Below, piece by piece: positions 8,680 to 15,730 of a stretch of 44,657 nt of DNA; the stretch's first letter is position 1, and each line of letters opens with the position of its first letter. Under the pieces are notes generated by a model. That model was not told the origin of the DNA and made no database searches. It saw only the letters and a program-made list of their open reading frames with translations. The stretch spans positions 1 to 44,657 of the forward strand of contig JAKQLF010000065.1 of the NCBI GenBank assembly GCA_029567325.1, read 5' to 3'. This DNA comes from Bacteroidota bacterium. Lineage in GTDB: Bacteria; Bacteroidota; Bacteroidia; Chitinophagales; Saprospiraceae. A program made the position numbers and the translations under genes.

Positions 8680-9057
8680 ATGAAGAAATTAATTGTCTTT
8701 TTATTGATCGGTTTAACTTCGTTTTTAACCTTTAAAGACTTCTTCACCTATGCCCATTTTTTCTTAAATCGAGACTATATTGCTCAGAATTTCTGTATCA
8801 ATAGGGAAAGCCCTACTGTTTTGTGTAGCGGTAAGTGTTATTTGGATAAAACCATCGCTCAAAACGAAGAGCAAGAGCAAAATTTACCATTCAGCAAAAA
8901 AGAAATTCAAAATATACAACCGTTTTTGACTGTTTCAATTTTGTCTCTTCCTGAGGCAGTTGAAATTCCACGGACATCAAAACTCATCGTGGGTCAAGCA
9001 GAAATTTATGCACACCTTTTTGCTTATTCCATATTTCATCCACCACAATTGGTTTAA
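8680..9057 (+). CDS. Small membrane-anchored protein with CxGKC motif
   Basis: A 125-residue protein starting at ATG 8680 (a TTG at 8671 is an alternative). It has one N-terminal hydrophobic segment (LIVFLLIGLTSFLTF) followed by NRDYIAQNFCINRESPTVLC and SGKCYLDKTIAQNEEQ. The Cys trio (FC, LCSGKC) resembles small Bacteroidota proteins with a CxGKCxL motif that I recall near copper and cytochrome genes; this family recollection is uncertain. The Cys spacing suits metal binding or a disulfide outside the cytoplasm. It is followed by the MbnP/MbnH pair, supporting a copper-related role. Confidence 0.6.
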   Translation: MKKLIVFLLIGLTSFLTFKDFFTYAHFFLNRDYIAQNFCINRESPTVLCSGKCYLDKTIAQNEEQEQNLPFSKKEIQNIQPFLTVSILSLPEAVEIPRTSKLIVGQAEIYAHLFAYSIFHPPQLV

Positions 9058-9088
9058 TTTTTTTTTCTGATGGATTACACAAAGTGAT

Positions 9089-9107
9089 ACACTTGATTGT
9101 CAAGTGT
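9089..9107. promoter_or_regulatory. Inverted repeat between CxGKC gene and mbnP-like gene
   Basis: ACACTTGA (9089-9096) and TCAAGTGT (9100-9107) form perfect 8-bp arms around a 3-nt loop, followed by TATTTT. It may be a terminator of the upstream gene or an operator for the MbnP-like gene 123 bp downstream; the sequence alone does not decide. Confidence 0.4.
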
Positions 9108-9229
9108 TATTTTGCTATGCGTTGATTACATCTAGTTTACATGCTAGAAAAAGCAAGTAAAACTTTTGGTTTGGGTGTTTCACTCAGATAACCATTTATT
9201 TATTTAAAAAAATTAAACATCAATTAAAA

Positions 9230-10078
9230 ATGAATAAAATATTGATAATGAGCTTATTAGCTCTTATAATTACCTCATGTGGTAAAGACGAAGTAATTGA
9301 AAAAGGTGCAGGTAGCATTGACATAGAATTTGATAACGTGGCTGTCATCAATAACATACAAAATCAATTGTCATTGGTTACTCCTGGAAGTACAAATTAT
9401 ACATATACAAACGGCATTGGCCAACCATTTAACTTGAATTTATTGAGATATTATATTTCTGGAATCAAACTCGAAGGACCTAATGGAGCATCTTTTACAG
9501 ACGAAATAAAAGTAGATGTTGCTGCAAGTAAGGGAATATATTTGATTGATGAAAGTAAACTTGCTGCCAATATCATCACATTGGAAAATGTACCGGCAGG
9601 CGAATACAATAAAATTTCTTTTACAGTAGGAGTAGACACATCGGGTGTGAAAGAAGGTGCGTCGGGAGGTGTACTTGACCCTGCCACTTGCAAAATGTTT
9701 TGGAATTGGAATTCTGGGTATATAGCTGTAAAAATAGAAGGACAATCTCCAGTTTCCAATGGAGGAGTTGGAGGAACTGAAACTTTAAACTCAAGTAGTG
9801 TCAACGGGATTGCCTACCATGTCGGGGGTTGGAGAAATGTAGAAGGTTCTGCTTTCGTAAACAACAACAAAAGCCTTTCATTTAATTTTGACACCAATGC
9901 CAAAGTTGAGAAAGGATTGGAACCCCACGTACACATGATCCTTGATGTGATCAGCCTTTTTAAAGGACAAAATATAATTGATTTTACAGGCAATCACAAT
10001 GTGCATAAACCCATAGATGGCAAACCATTGGCAGACAATATACCCAATGCGTTTTCTTTTGACCATTTACATCAATAG
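9230..10078 (+). CDS. MbnP-like copper-associated lipoprotein
   Basis: A 282-residue protein with lipobox ending ITSC (Cys17). It reads as the MbnP family: LLRYYISGIKLEG, LENVPAGEYNKISFTVGVD, CKMFWNWNSGYIAVKIEG, and a His-rich end GLEPHVHMIL. In methanotroph MbnP a Trp is oxidised to kynurenine by the partner di-haem enzyme MbnH, creating a Cu(I) site; here the two Trp of FWNWNSGY are visible candidates. The next gene is an MbnH-like di-haem protein, as in known pairs. It probably sits in the periplasm or outer membrane. A terminator-like hairpin separates it from mbnH. Confidence 0.85.
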   Translation: MNKILIMSLLALIITSCGKDEVIEKGAGSIDIEFDNVAVINNIQNQLSLVTPGSTNYTYTNGIGQPFNLNLLRYYISGIKLEGPNGASFTDEIKVDVAASKGIYLIDESKLAANIITLENVPAGEYNKISFTVGVDTSGVKEGASGGVLDPATCKMFWNWNSGYIAVKIEGQSPVSNGGVGGTETLNSSSVNGIAYHVGGWRNVEGSAFVNNNKSLSFNFDTNAKVEKGLEPHVHMILDVISLFKGQNIIDFTGNHNVHKPIDGKPLADNIPNAFSFDHLHQ

Positions 10079-10091
10079 ATTTAAATAACCG

Positions 10092-10122
10092 AAGGGAGGC
10101 CAAACAAAAGGCTTCCCTTTTT
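10092..10122 (+). terminator. Terminator-like hairpin between mbnP-like and mbnH-like genes
   Basis: AAGGGAGGCC (10092-10101) pairs with GGCTTCCCTT (10110-10119) with one G-T pair and an 8-nt loop, followed by a T-run. It sits 14 bp after the MbnP stop and 12 bp before the MbnH start, so it would cut expression of the second gene relative to the first. Confidence 0.7.
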
Positions 10123-10133
10123 ATTTTCTAGCC

Positions 10134-11153
10134 ATGAAATTTAAAATCTTTTTATTGTTTGTTGGAGCAATAATTTTGGGTTGCCAAAAAGAAAATACAG
10201 AAGAAGTACTGGATCCATATGTTTTAAGACGCCCGGATTATTTCCCCGAAATCACCTACCCTATTTCAGGAAATCAGATTTCCAAATCAGGATTTGAGCT
10301 AGGTAAAAAACTCTTTAATGATCCAATCTTGTCCTTGGACAATTCCATTGCTTGCTCCAATTGTCATGTCAAGGCTGTTGCCTTCACTGACCCTCAGCAC
10401 AATCCCAGCGTTGGAATATTTGAAAGAGAGGGAAGCCGTAACTCACCCATGATTGCCAATATGGCTTTTCAGCCTGAATTTTTATGGGATGGTGGCATTA
10501 CCCATCTTGATTTTGTTCCCATTTTTGCGATTGAAAACGAAAAAGAAATGGCCGAAACAGCAGAAAGTGTTGTTAGAAAATTGAATGCATCTCCCATTTA
10601 TCCAACCTTATTTAAGAAAACCTTTCCAAGTTTGGACACCATTACAGCACCTTACATGCTCAAAGCACTTTCTCAATACATGTTGCTTTTGGTTTCTGAC
10701 CAATCCAAATATGATCAGTTTTTGAGGGGAGAAGCAAATTTATCCAGCGAAGAAACAGCTGGACTCACATTATTCAAGGCAAAATGTGCGAGCTGTCATT
10801 CAGGAGCACTTTTTACCAATTATGCCTTTCTTGATAATGGTTTGGATGTGACTCATAAAGACATTGGAAGAGCTTTGATATCAGCACGAGCAGAAGACAC
10901 TGGAAAATTTAAAGTCCCTAGTCTGCGAAACATCCTGTTGACAGCACCTTATATGCATGATGGTCGATTTAAAACAATAAATGAAGCAATTGATCACTAT
11001 CGATTTCATGTAAAAGATACACCAAATCTGGATACTAGACTCAAGACCAACGGAAAGCCTGGTATATCCCTGACGGATGAAGAAGTTGAAAATTTAGTTT
11101 CATTTTTGAAAACATTGACGGACTACAAATTTATTTCAAATCCCATTTTCTAA
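10134..11153 (+). CDS. MbnH-like di-haem cytochrome c peroxidase family lipoprotein
   Basis: A 339-residue protein with lipobox ILGC (Cys17) and two haem c motifs, C74-S-N-C77-H78 and C218-A-S-C221-H222. Other family blocks are NSIACSNCH, FLWDGG, FKVPSLRNILLTAPYMHDGRF and a C-terminal LTDEEVENLVSFLKTL. These belong to the bacterial cytochrome c peroxidase/MauG superfamily. The MbnP-like gene directly before it points to the MbnH branch, which oxidises Trp in MbnP. Classical H2O2-detoxifying peroxidase cannot be excluded. It would be active outside the cytoplasmic membrane. Confidence 0.88.
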   Translation: MKFKIFLLFVGAIILGCQKENTEEVLDPYVLRRPDYFPEITYPISGNQISKSGFELGKKLFNDPILSLDNSIACSNCHVKAVAFTDPQHNPSVGIFEREGSRNSPMIANMAFQPEFLWDGGITHLDFVPIFAIENEKEMAETAESVVRKLNASPIYPTLFKKTFPSLDTITAPYMLKALSQYMLLLVSDQSKYDQFLRGEANLSSEETAGLTLFKAKCASCHSGALFTNYAFLDNGLDVTHKDIGRALISARAEDTGKFKVPSLRNILLTAPYMHDGRFKTINEAIDHYRFHVKDTPNLDTRLKTNGKPGISLTDEEVENLVSFLKTLTDYKFISNPIF

Positions 11154-11277
11154 GTTCAAAAATAACTTGGTCCCTTTATTGGCATTCGTTGTGAAAAAGG
11201 TGTTACAGCGCTTTGGATAAAAAATCCTTTAAGAATAGGAAATACACTACCTTTGCAACTTTTTTACAACGCACCAG

Positions 11278-12555
11278 ATGTTTTTCAAAGAATTAGGAAT
11301 TATTGAGCCTATCCTCAAGGCTTTACAAGAGGAAGGCTATACCCAACCCACACCCATTCAAACACAATCGATTCCTATTTTACTAGAAGGAAGAGATCTC
11401 ATGGGATGTGCCCAAACCGGAACAGGTAAGACAGCAGCTTTTGCCATCCCAATACTCCAACACTTATACAATAAAAAGGCTGAGCTTGATGGTCATAAAA
11501 AAATCAAAGCATTGATTTTGACCCCAACGAGAGAACTTGCCATACAAATAGCGGAGAGTTTCACCGTTTATGGCAAATATACTGGTCTGAAAAATACGGT
11601 GATATTTGGAGGTGTAAAACAAGGAGCACAAACATTTGCACTCAGTAAAGGCATTGATATCTTGATTGCAACACCTGGTCGATTGCTCGATCTGATGAAT
11701 CAAAAATTCATTTCACTCAAAGACATAGAGTATTTTGTTTTGGATGAGGCCGATCATATGTTGGATATGGGTTTCGTACAAGATATAAAAAGAGTCATAG
11801 CAAAGTTGCCTGTAAAAAGGCAGTCTCTGTTTTTCTCGGCCACAATGCCTATGGAGATTGTCGAACTTTCACGACAAATTTTGGGTGATTTTGAAAAAGT
11901 AACGGTAAAACCAGAACAAGCCACTGCAGAAAGAGTCGGCCAAGCAGTTTACTTTGTGCACAAGAACAACAAGGGCAATCTACTGATTTACACCATTCAA
12001 ACCAAAAAATTTGATACAGCCCTTGTCTTTGCCAGAACCAAACATGGCTGTGACAAGATCGTAAAAATGCTCGACAGGGCGAATATCAAGTCTGAAGCAA
12101 TACATGGAAATAAATCGCAGGTTGCAAGACAACGCGTGCTCAATGATTTCAAAAATGGAGATTTGAAAATTTTGGTAGCAACTGATATTGCTGCACGGGG
12201 CATCGATGTGGATAATCTTTCTTTGGTCATCAACTATGAGCTACCCAATATTGCTGAAACTTATGTTCACCGCATTGGTCGTACTGGTAGGGCAAGTGCA
12301 AGTGGAATAGCCATTTCTTTTTGTGATGGCGAAGAAAAAGCCATGCTAAGAGACATTCAAAAGTTGATCAATCAGCAAATTCCGGTTGTCAAAAAACACC
12401 CTTTTGAGGGTGATGATACAACAGAAGTCATTGCAACTAAAAAACCTGGTCCCAACCAGAGAAATCACAGTGCGCCCAGAAATGGAGGTGGACCTAAAAC
12501 AAATTCCAACCGCAAGAAAAAGGTTTGGGGAAAAAACAAACCAAAAAGTAGGTAA
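11278..12555 (+). CDS. DEAD-box RNA helicase (RhlE-like)
   Basis: A 425-residue protein with the DEAD-box motifs in order: Q motif (YTQPTPIQTQSIP), AQTGTGKT, PTRELA, TPGRLLD, DEAD (VLDEADHMLDMGF), SAT (FFSATMP), ARGIDV and HRIGRTGRA. The C-terminal tail is basic and disordered (HSAPRNGGGPKTNSNRKKKV), as in RhlE-type helicases that unwind RNA in ribosome assembly or cold adaptation. A TACCTTTG box at 11248-11255 is a likely -7 promoter element. It is a single gene, followed by a 337-bp gap whose right half carries the Fic operators and whose left half (12556-12759) shows nothing clear. Confidence 0.95.
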   Translation: MFFKELGIIEPILKALQEEGYTQPTPIQTQSIPILLEGRDLMGCAQTGTGKTAAFAIPILQHLYNKKAELDGHKKIKALILTPTRELAIQIAESFTVYGKYTGLKNTVIFGGVKQGAQTFALSKGIDILIATPGRLLDLMNQKFISLKDIEYFVLDEADHMLDMGFVQDIKRVIAKLPVKRQSLFFSATMPMEIVELSRQILGDFEKVTVKPEQATAERVGQAVYFVHKNNKGNLLIYTIQTKKFDTALVFARTKHGCDKIVKMLDRANIKSEAIHGNKSQVARQRVLNDFKNGDLKILVATDIAARGIDVDNLSLVINYELPNIAETYVHRIGRTGRASASGIAISFCDGEEKAMLRDIQKLINQQIPVVKKHPFEGDDTTEVIATKKPGPNQRNHSAPRNGGGPKTNSNRKKKVWGKNKPKSR

Positions 12556-12759
12556 ACCAGCACTACTGTTTAATCTGTTACACTAGTTATTTTCCAAATT
12601 AAGATCATTTCCATTTGGTTTGGGGGGTTCATTTTGCCATTAAAAGGTTTTATTTCTAACTACTCTATTTATTAATTGCACTTTCTAAAATGCAATTAGT
12701 GGTATATTTTGCACTTTCTGGTGTGTATTTCCCCATTATAAATCATTATAGTTAATAAT

Positions 12760-12790
12760 TTGAGCGATAAAGCGTGAAATTATCGCTCAA
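12760..12790. promoter_or_regulatory. Inverted repeat 1 upstream of fic (putative operator)
   Basis: TTGAGCGATAA (12760-12770) and TTATCGCTCAA (12780-12790) are perfect 11-bp arms with a 9-nt spacer. The half-site is shared with two more inverted repeats closer to the gene. Confidence 0.6.
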
Positions 12791-12820
12791 AAGAGATAAA
12801 ATAGACTTTATAAGCAGTTA

Positions 12821-12851
12821 TTGATTGATAAAAAGAGGTTTTATCAATCAA
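12821..12851. promoter_or_regulatory. Inverted repeat 2 upstream of fic (putative operator)
   Basis: TTGATTGATAAAA (12821-12833) and TTTTATCAATCAA (12839-12851) are perfect 13-bp arms with a 5-nt spacer. The half-site TTGAttGATAA is a variant of the TTGAGCGATAA half of repeat 1. Confidence 0.6.
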
Positions 12852-12865
12852 AATATAAGTATATT

Positions 12866-12893
12866 TGAGTGATAAAAATAAAAATATCGCTCA
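12866..12893. promoter_or_regulatory. Inverted repeat 3 overlapping the fic start codon (putative operator)
   Basis: TGAGTGATA (12866-12874) and TATCGCTCA (12885-12893) form 9-bp arms with one G/T mismatch and a 10-nt spacer. The final A is the first base of the fic ATG, so a bound protein would block the start region. Confidence 0.55.
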
Positions 12894-13996
12894 TGAAATG
12901 GGTATGGCAAGACAATAATTGGCCGAATTTTACATACAGTCACCCAGAATTGCATGACAAAGAAGCCATTTTCAATCAAAACATTGGCATAGTGATTGGG
13001 GCTATGAACCATTTGGCAGAAAGTAATCATTCCATGGCAACCATAGATATATTGACACAAGAAGCCGTATCAACCTCCAGCATAGAAGGAGAAATTTTGA
13101 GAAGAGATTCGGTCCAAAGTTCCATACGAAAACACATGGGCCTGAAAATAGACCGCGGAAATATCAAAGCCAACGAAGCTGGAATAGCAGAATTGATGGT
13201 CAACCTCTATTATCTGTATCGAAATCCTTTGGACAAAGAGATGTTGTGTGACTGGAACCTCATGGTTTGTAATGGAAGAAGAGATCTTGATGTGATAGGC
13301 GATTATCGAAAACACGTCGAACCCATGCAAGTGGTAGGAGGTAGTTATAATAAACCAAAAGTTTTTTATGAAGCACCTCCTTCAAGTCAACTGGATCACG
13401 AAATGGAAAAATACATTTCTTGGTTCAACCGAGCTTTGGCTGATCGCAAAAATCTACCCAACTTAGCGTTTGCCGGAATGGCCCATTTATATTTTGAAAT
13501 GATACATCCGTTTGAAGATGGAAATGGACGGATTGGAAGGGCACTGGTTGAGAAGAGTTTATCGCAAAGAATCAATCGACCTGCTTTGAATTCCTTTGCC
13601 AAAGTGATAGATCAAAATAAAAAAGAATATTACAACGCCTTAAAAGCCTGCAATCATTACCTTGACATATCGAGTTGGTTGCACTATTTCACAGACACCA
13701 TCATCGCCTCTCAAGAATATACCATAAACTTGATCAAATTTATCATTGACAAAAGCAAGTTTTTTACCAAGTATAAAGACATCAATCAACGACAGGAGAA
13801 AGTATTATTGAGGATATTTGAAGAAGGTATGGAAGGTTTCAAAGGGGGACTGAGTGCCAATAATTATCAAACGATCGCTCAAACTTCTCCCGCAACAGCG
13901 ACGAGGGACTTGCAAGAGCTGGTCAATATGGGCGCGCTTACAAAATCTGGTGAATTGAAGAGCACTCGGTATTGGTTGAATTTGAAGCATTTGTGA
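12893..13996 (+). CDS. Fic family protein (DUF4172-Fic-winged helix), class II
   Basis: A 367-residue protein from ATG 12893 (a GTG 24 bp upstream is less likely). The N-terminal DUF4172 region (MKWVWQDNNWPNF) leads into an inhibitory helix with the TSSIEGE motif at residues 61-67, which marks class II Fic proteins held inactive by their own N-terminal helix. The active site H205-PFEDGNGRIGR-216 is intact, so AMP transfer from ATP to a protein hydroxyl is expected. Residues about 297-365 form a winged-helix DNA-binding domain (TIAQTSPATATRDLQELVNM). Three inverted repeats upstream suggest self-regulation. There is no small antitoxin neighbour. The target is unknown. Confidence 0.92.
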   Translation: MKWVWQDNNWPNFTYSHPELHDKEAIFNQNIGIVIGAMNHLAESNHSMATIDILTQEAVSTSSIEGEILRRDSVQSSIRKHMGLKIDRGNIKANEAGIAELMVNLYYLYRNPLDKEMLCDWNLMVCNGRRDLDVIGDYRKHVEPMQVVGGSYNKPKVFYEAPPSSQLDHEMEKYISWFNRALADRKNLPNLAFAGMAHLYFEMIHPFEDGNGRIGRALVEKSLSQRINRPALNSFAKVIDQNKKEYYNALKACNHYLDISSWLHYFTDTIIASQEYTINLIKFIIDKSKFFTKYKDINQRQEKVLLRIFEEGMEGFKGGLSANNYQTIAQTSPATATRDLQELVNMGALTKSGELKSTRYWLNLKHL

Positions 13997-13997
13997 A

Positions 13998-14225
13998 ATC
14001 TGGCTGAATGGCTGAGTTGCTCAATTGCTGAACTGCAAAATTGCTGAACTGCTGAGTTGCTGAATTGCTGAACTGTCTGAATTGCAGAACTGTCTTAACT
14101 GCTGAACTGCTGAGTTGCTGAATTGCTGAACTGCAAAATTGCTGAATTGCTGAATTGCTGAATTGCAGAACTGTCTGAATTGCAAAATTGTGCCAAAGTG
14201 GCATTGCCAAATTGCTCCTACGAGG
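13998..14225. repeat. Degenerate ~8-bp tandem repeat (TTGCTGAA units)
   Basis: This is a run of 8-9 bp units such as TTGCTGAAC, TTGCTGAA and TTGCAGAAC directly after the fic stop, with the reverse complement reading as repeating Ser-Ala-Ile-Gln-Gln. A long minus frame across it is only the translated repeat. It is simple-sequence DNA with no gene. Confidence 0.85.
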
Positions 14226-14229
14226 AATT

Positions 14230-14280
14230 GAACTCATTGAACTCATTGAACTCATTGAAATCATTGAAATCATTGAACTC
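14230..14280. repeat. 9-bp tandem repeat (GAACTCATT)
   Basis: About 5.6 copies of GAACTCATT, two of them GAAATCATT, lie in the same repeat-rich gap. The remainder up to 14470 has CTGATAACTGATAAC and GGCTTGTGGCTCGTGGC motifs that recur in other gaps (30650-30680, 37985-38010). Confidence 0.85.
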
Positions 14281-14471
14281 TTATTGCGCCAAAGACATTG
14301 CCAAATTGCTGAATGGCTGAACTGCGAAATTGCGGAATTGTCTCCAAGAAATTGAACTTCTGCAAACTGACTACTGATAACTGATAACAAAAAGCTCGCA
14401 ACTCGTGGCTTGTGGCTCGTGGCAAAAAACTGAATGCTGAGAACTGATAGCTGATACCACATCATACCAAC

Positions 14472-14498
14472 AAAAAAGGCCCGGAAAAACCGAGCCTT
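14472..14498 (-). terminator. Rho-independent terminator of the cold shock gene
   Basis: On the minus strand AAGGCTCGG pairs with CCGGGCCTT (one G-T pair) around a 5-nt T loop and is followed by a T-run. It is placed 26 bp after the stop codon of the cold shock gene. Confidence 0.8.
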
Positions 14499-14523
14499 CA
14501 TGCAAAAATTTAAGATTTTAAGT

Positions 14524-14715
14524 TTATATCACTCTGACATTCACTGCGTTCATTCCTTTTTTGCCTTGTTGGAGTTCAAACTCTACATTGTCACCTTCAC
14601 GGATATCGTCAACGAGACCTGAAATGTGAGTAAAGTGTTCTTTGTTTGATCCTTCTTCTGTGATGAAACCAAATCCTTTTGATTCATTGAAGAATTTTAC
14701 GGTACCTGTATACAT
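14524..14715 (-). CDS. Cold shock protein, CspA family
   Basis: A 63-residue single cold-shock domain. TGTVKFFNESKGFGFI contains the RNP1 motif KGFGFI; the RNP2-like segment reads EHFTHIS instead of the usual VFVHFS. The end VEFELQQGKKGMNAVNVRVI is typical. It is expected to bind single-stranded RNA or DNA and act as an RNA chaperone. It has its own terminator and a -7 promoter box, so it is monocistronic. Confidence 0.95.
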   Translation of the reverse strand: MYTGTVKFFNESKGFGFITEEGSNKEHFTHISGLVDDIREGDNVEFELQQGKKGMNAVNVRVI

Positions 14716-14747
14716 TAATAATAAATTGTAAAAAATAAATAATGATA

Positions 14748-14755
14748 CAAATGTA
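14748..14755 (-). promoter_or_regulatory. Candidate -7 box of the cold shock gene (TACATTTG)
   Basis: The minus strand reads TACATTTG, matching TAnnTTTG, 32 nt upstream of the cold shock ATG. No convincing -33 TTG is visible at the expected spacing. Confidence 0.4.
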
Positions 14756-14825
14756 CGTCTTTATTTGTTACCGAATCCATAATTTATTGGAAATGAACAA
14801 AAAATAAATTTAAAACTTGGCTAAA

Positions 14826-15569
14826 TCAAGCTCTAGACCGCATCAATTGGTAGAAAATGATACCCGCTGCAACAGACACATTTAGTGAGTCAAAGTCCGA
14901 AATTTGGGGTATTTTGATCTTTTGATCTGCTTGTTTGAGTGTCTCAGGTGTCACTCCCATATCTTCTGCACCCATCACAATAGCCACCGGACCGCTGAAA
15001 TCGCAGGCATCAATGACCACTGCCCCATGAAGATCTGTAGCCAATATTTGAATACCATACATTTTGCATTTCTCAAGAACGGCATTCATATTTTTTTCCC
15101 GACAAACAGGAATATTGAGAATAGCACCTGCAGAGATTTTGATGGTGTCACTATTGATAGCTGCGTGCTTTTTAGCAGTTATGACTACTGCATCCATTCC
15201 AAAAACAAGTGCAGACCTACAAATGGCAGCCATGTTTCTCACATCACTTACGCCCTCCAAAATTACAATAGCTGGACTTTTCCCTTGCTCAAAAGCCAAA
15301 GAGAGGACATCATCCAATTCTTGGAAATGGATAGGACTGATCATACCAACTACACCTTGGTGGTTTCTATTACCAGCCAATGCATTCAACTTTTCATTGG
15401 GAACACGGGAAAGTGGAATATTTTGATCCTTACAAATACCTCTTATTTCTTTTTCAATATCTCCCCTCAAGGAATCTAGAATGAATACTTTCTCTATATC
15501 CTTACCTTCATTTAAGGCTTCGACCAAAGGGTTTCTGCCCATCAAAACGATATTATCAGCTTGTTTCAC
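14826..15569 (-). CDS. rlmB: SpoU/TrmH family rRNA 2'-O-methyltransferase (RlmB-like)
   Basis: A 247-residue protein with an N-terminal substrate-binding domain (LMGRNPLVEALNEGKDIEKV) and a SPOUT methyltransferase domain with its three motifs: DVRNMAAICRSALVFG, VAIVMGAEDMGV and SDFDSLNVSVAAGIIFYQL. The layout and length match RlmB, which methylates the 2'-OH of a guanosine in 23S rRNA; other TrmH-type members are possible. It is a single gene on the minus strand. Confidence 0.88.
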   Translation of the reverse strand: MKQADNIVLMGRNPLVEALNEGKDIEKVFILDSLRGDIEKEIRGICKDQNIPLSRVPNEKLNALAGNRNHQGVVGMISPIHFQELDDVLSLAFEQGKSPAIVILEGVSDVRNMAAICRSALVFGMDAVVITAKKHAAINSDTIKISAGAILNIPVCREKNMNAVLEKCKMYGIQILATDLHGAVVIDACDFSGPVAIVMGAEDMGVTPETLKQADQKIKIPQISDFDSLNVSVAAGIIFYQLMRSRA

Positions 15570-15730
15570 TTACTTTCTGTTTATTAAAATGGCGATGAAC
15601 GACAAAGATTAAATATTTTTATAAAAGACAATGTACTTTTAAGCCTTTGGTTTGTTTAGTAAAGAATATATTTGTCAACTTATACCCTTTACAAGAATTA
15701 TTACACTTGATTGAATGTAAAATCAAATTT

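Noticed and set aside
11212-11255. TTTG at 11212 as -33 partner of the TACCTTTG box of the helicase gene
   Set aside because: The spacing of 32 nt is too long for the usual 17-23 nt.
13938-14501. A 187-residue minus-strand open frame rich in Ser-Ala-Ile-Gln-Gln
   Set aside because: It is the translation of the 8-9 bp simple repeats behind fic, also overlaps the end of fic, and has no domain-like segment.
14904-15479. 191-residue plus-strand frame
   Set aside because: It is antisense to the RlmB-like gene, which shows all three SPOUT motifs.
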